A stretch of DNA of 33,967 nucleotides from NCBI GenBank assembly GCA_013286495.1, contig JABDFQ010000018.1, positions 1 through 33,967 on the forward strand, given 5' to 3'. The notes below the pieces were generated by a model. The model was not told the DNA's origin. It ran no database searches and saw only the letters and a program-made list of their open reading frames with translations. The position numbers and the translations under genes are program-made. Every line of letters starts with the position of its first letter. Position 1 is the first letter of the stretch. This document shows, in pieces, positions 33,671-33,967 of this stretch. This DNA is from Gammaproteobacteria bacterium. Lineage in GTDB: Bacteria; Pseudomonadota; Gammaproteobacteria; DSM-16500.

Positions 33671-33967
33671 TCCGCGCGTGATATCAGCAGAAGAGCAGGA
33701 ACAGATGCAACGTTTTCGTGAAAAAAAATTTATAGAAGATGTTAATAATCCTGACATGCTAATGCGCGCGAAGCAAACAATGGCAAATGAGCAGATTGCT
33801 GTTCAATCAGAAGAGCAACGATTAAGAAAACTGATCGCATCCGGGCGTGCAGAACGTCTGAATCAAAAAGCTGCATCAGCACCTATCAGTGCAAAAGAAA
33901 GCGTAGCAAAAAGTCGGTACAGTTTATTCGGGGGAATTGGCAAGTTGCTGCGTGGTGAAAGAGGCGA
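33663..33967 (+). CDS. Partial hypothetical protein (cut by right edge)
   Basis: An open frame from the ATG at 33663 to the window end, 101 codons without a stop. GGGAG lies about 8 nt before the ATG, inside the end of the previous gene. The product is highly charged and helical, rich in Gln, Glu, Arg and Lys, beginning MSNPRVISAEEQEQMQRF, and could form a coiled coil. No family is recognised. The overlap with the preceding gene indicates one operon. Confidence 0.65.
   Translation, partial: MSNPRVISAEEQEQMQRFREKKFIEDVNNPDMLMRAKQTMANEQIAVQSEEQRLRKLIASGRAERLNQKAASAPISAKESVAKSRYSLFGGIGKLLRGERG

Overview
The window looks like a chromosomal segment of an AT-rich, host-associated gammaproteobacterium, most likely of the order Legionellales (Coxiella / Legionella / Aquicella-like). 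Three things point there: an IcmH (DotU)-IcmF pair with no other type VI secretion genes beside it, as in the Dot/Icm type IVB secretion system; a fis gene close to accB-accC; and several proteins with eukaryote-like segments (F-box-like, ankyrin) of the kind these bacteria deliver into host cells. The assignment is inference; no rRNA or tRNA gene is present to confirm it.

Layout. 1-9441 is almost entirely on the minus strand: rsmJ-dedA, then accB-accC (biotin carboxyl carrier and biotin carboxylase), fis, icmH-icmF, a dienelactone hydrolase-like gene, and an unclosed gene with an F-box-like start that runs off the left edge. Divergent from rsmJ by only 17 bp, ubiA-pdxB (ubiquinone and vitamin B6 synthesis) are followed by a 594-residue protein with a HAD-phosphatase-like N-terminus and a possible F-box-like segment. 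13239-14584 holds a striking 26-bp inverted repeat touching the start codon of a AAA+/DUF4143 ATPase. 14868-17338 is a compact three-gene cassette (TIM-barrel metalloenzyme, Asp/Glu racemase-like protein, TSUP permease) with its own candidate promoter. 17339-17912 is a repeat-rich stretch carrying a truncated CopG-type antitoxin.

17913-24860 holds an orphan vsr, mrcA (PBP1A), and the divergent type IV pilus/DNA-uptake operon pilM-pilN-pilOP-pilQ followed by aroK. In this operon pilO and pilP appear fused into one gene, and PilQ is a short secretin without AMIN domains. After a REP-like palindrome and a small membrane protein comes a 618-residue F-box plus ankyrin protein, the best effector candidate here. 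It overlaps a convergent DUF1338 enzyme gene. The right part carries a secreted M4 metalloprotease, a hicAB toxin-antitoxin pair with a candidate operator, a periplasmic alpha-carbonic anhydrase-AsmA-xthA operon, and two small hypothetical genes, the last cut by the right edge.

The picture is core metabolism, envelope and DNA-uptake genes interleaved with secretion-apparatus and putative effector genes. The most interesting parts are the three F-box-like proteins near icmHF, the racemase cassette, the nested palindrome at the DUF4143 gene, and the reduced pilus assembly operon.
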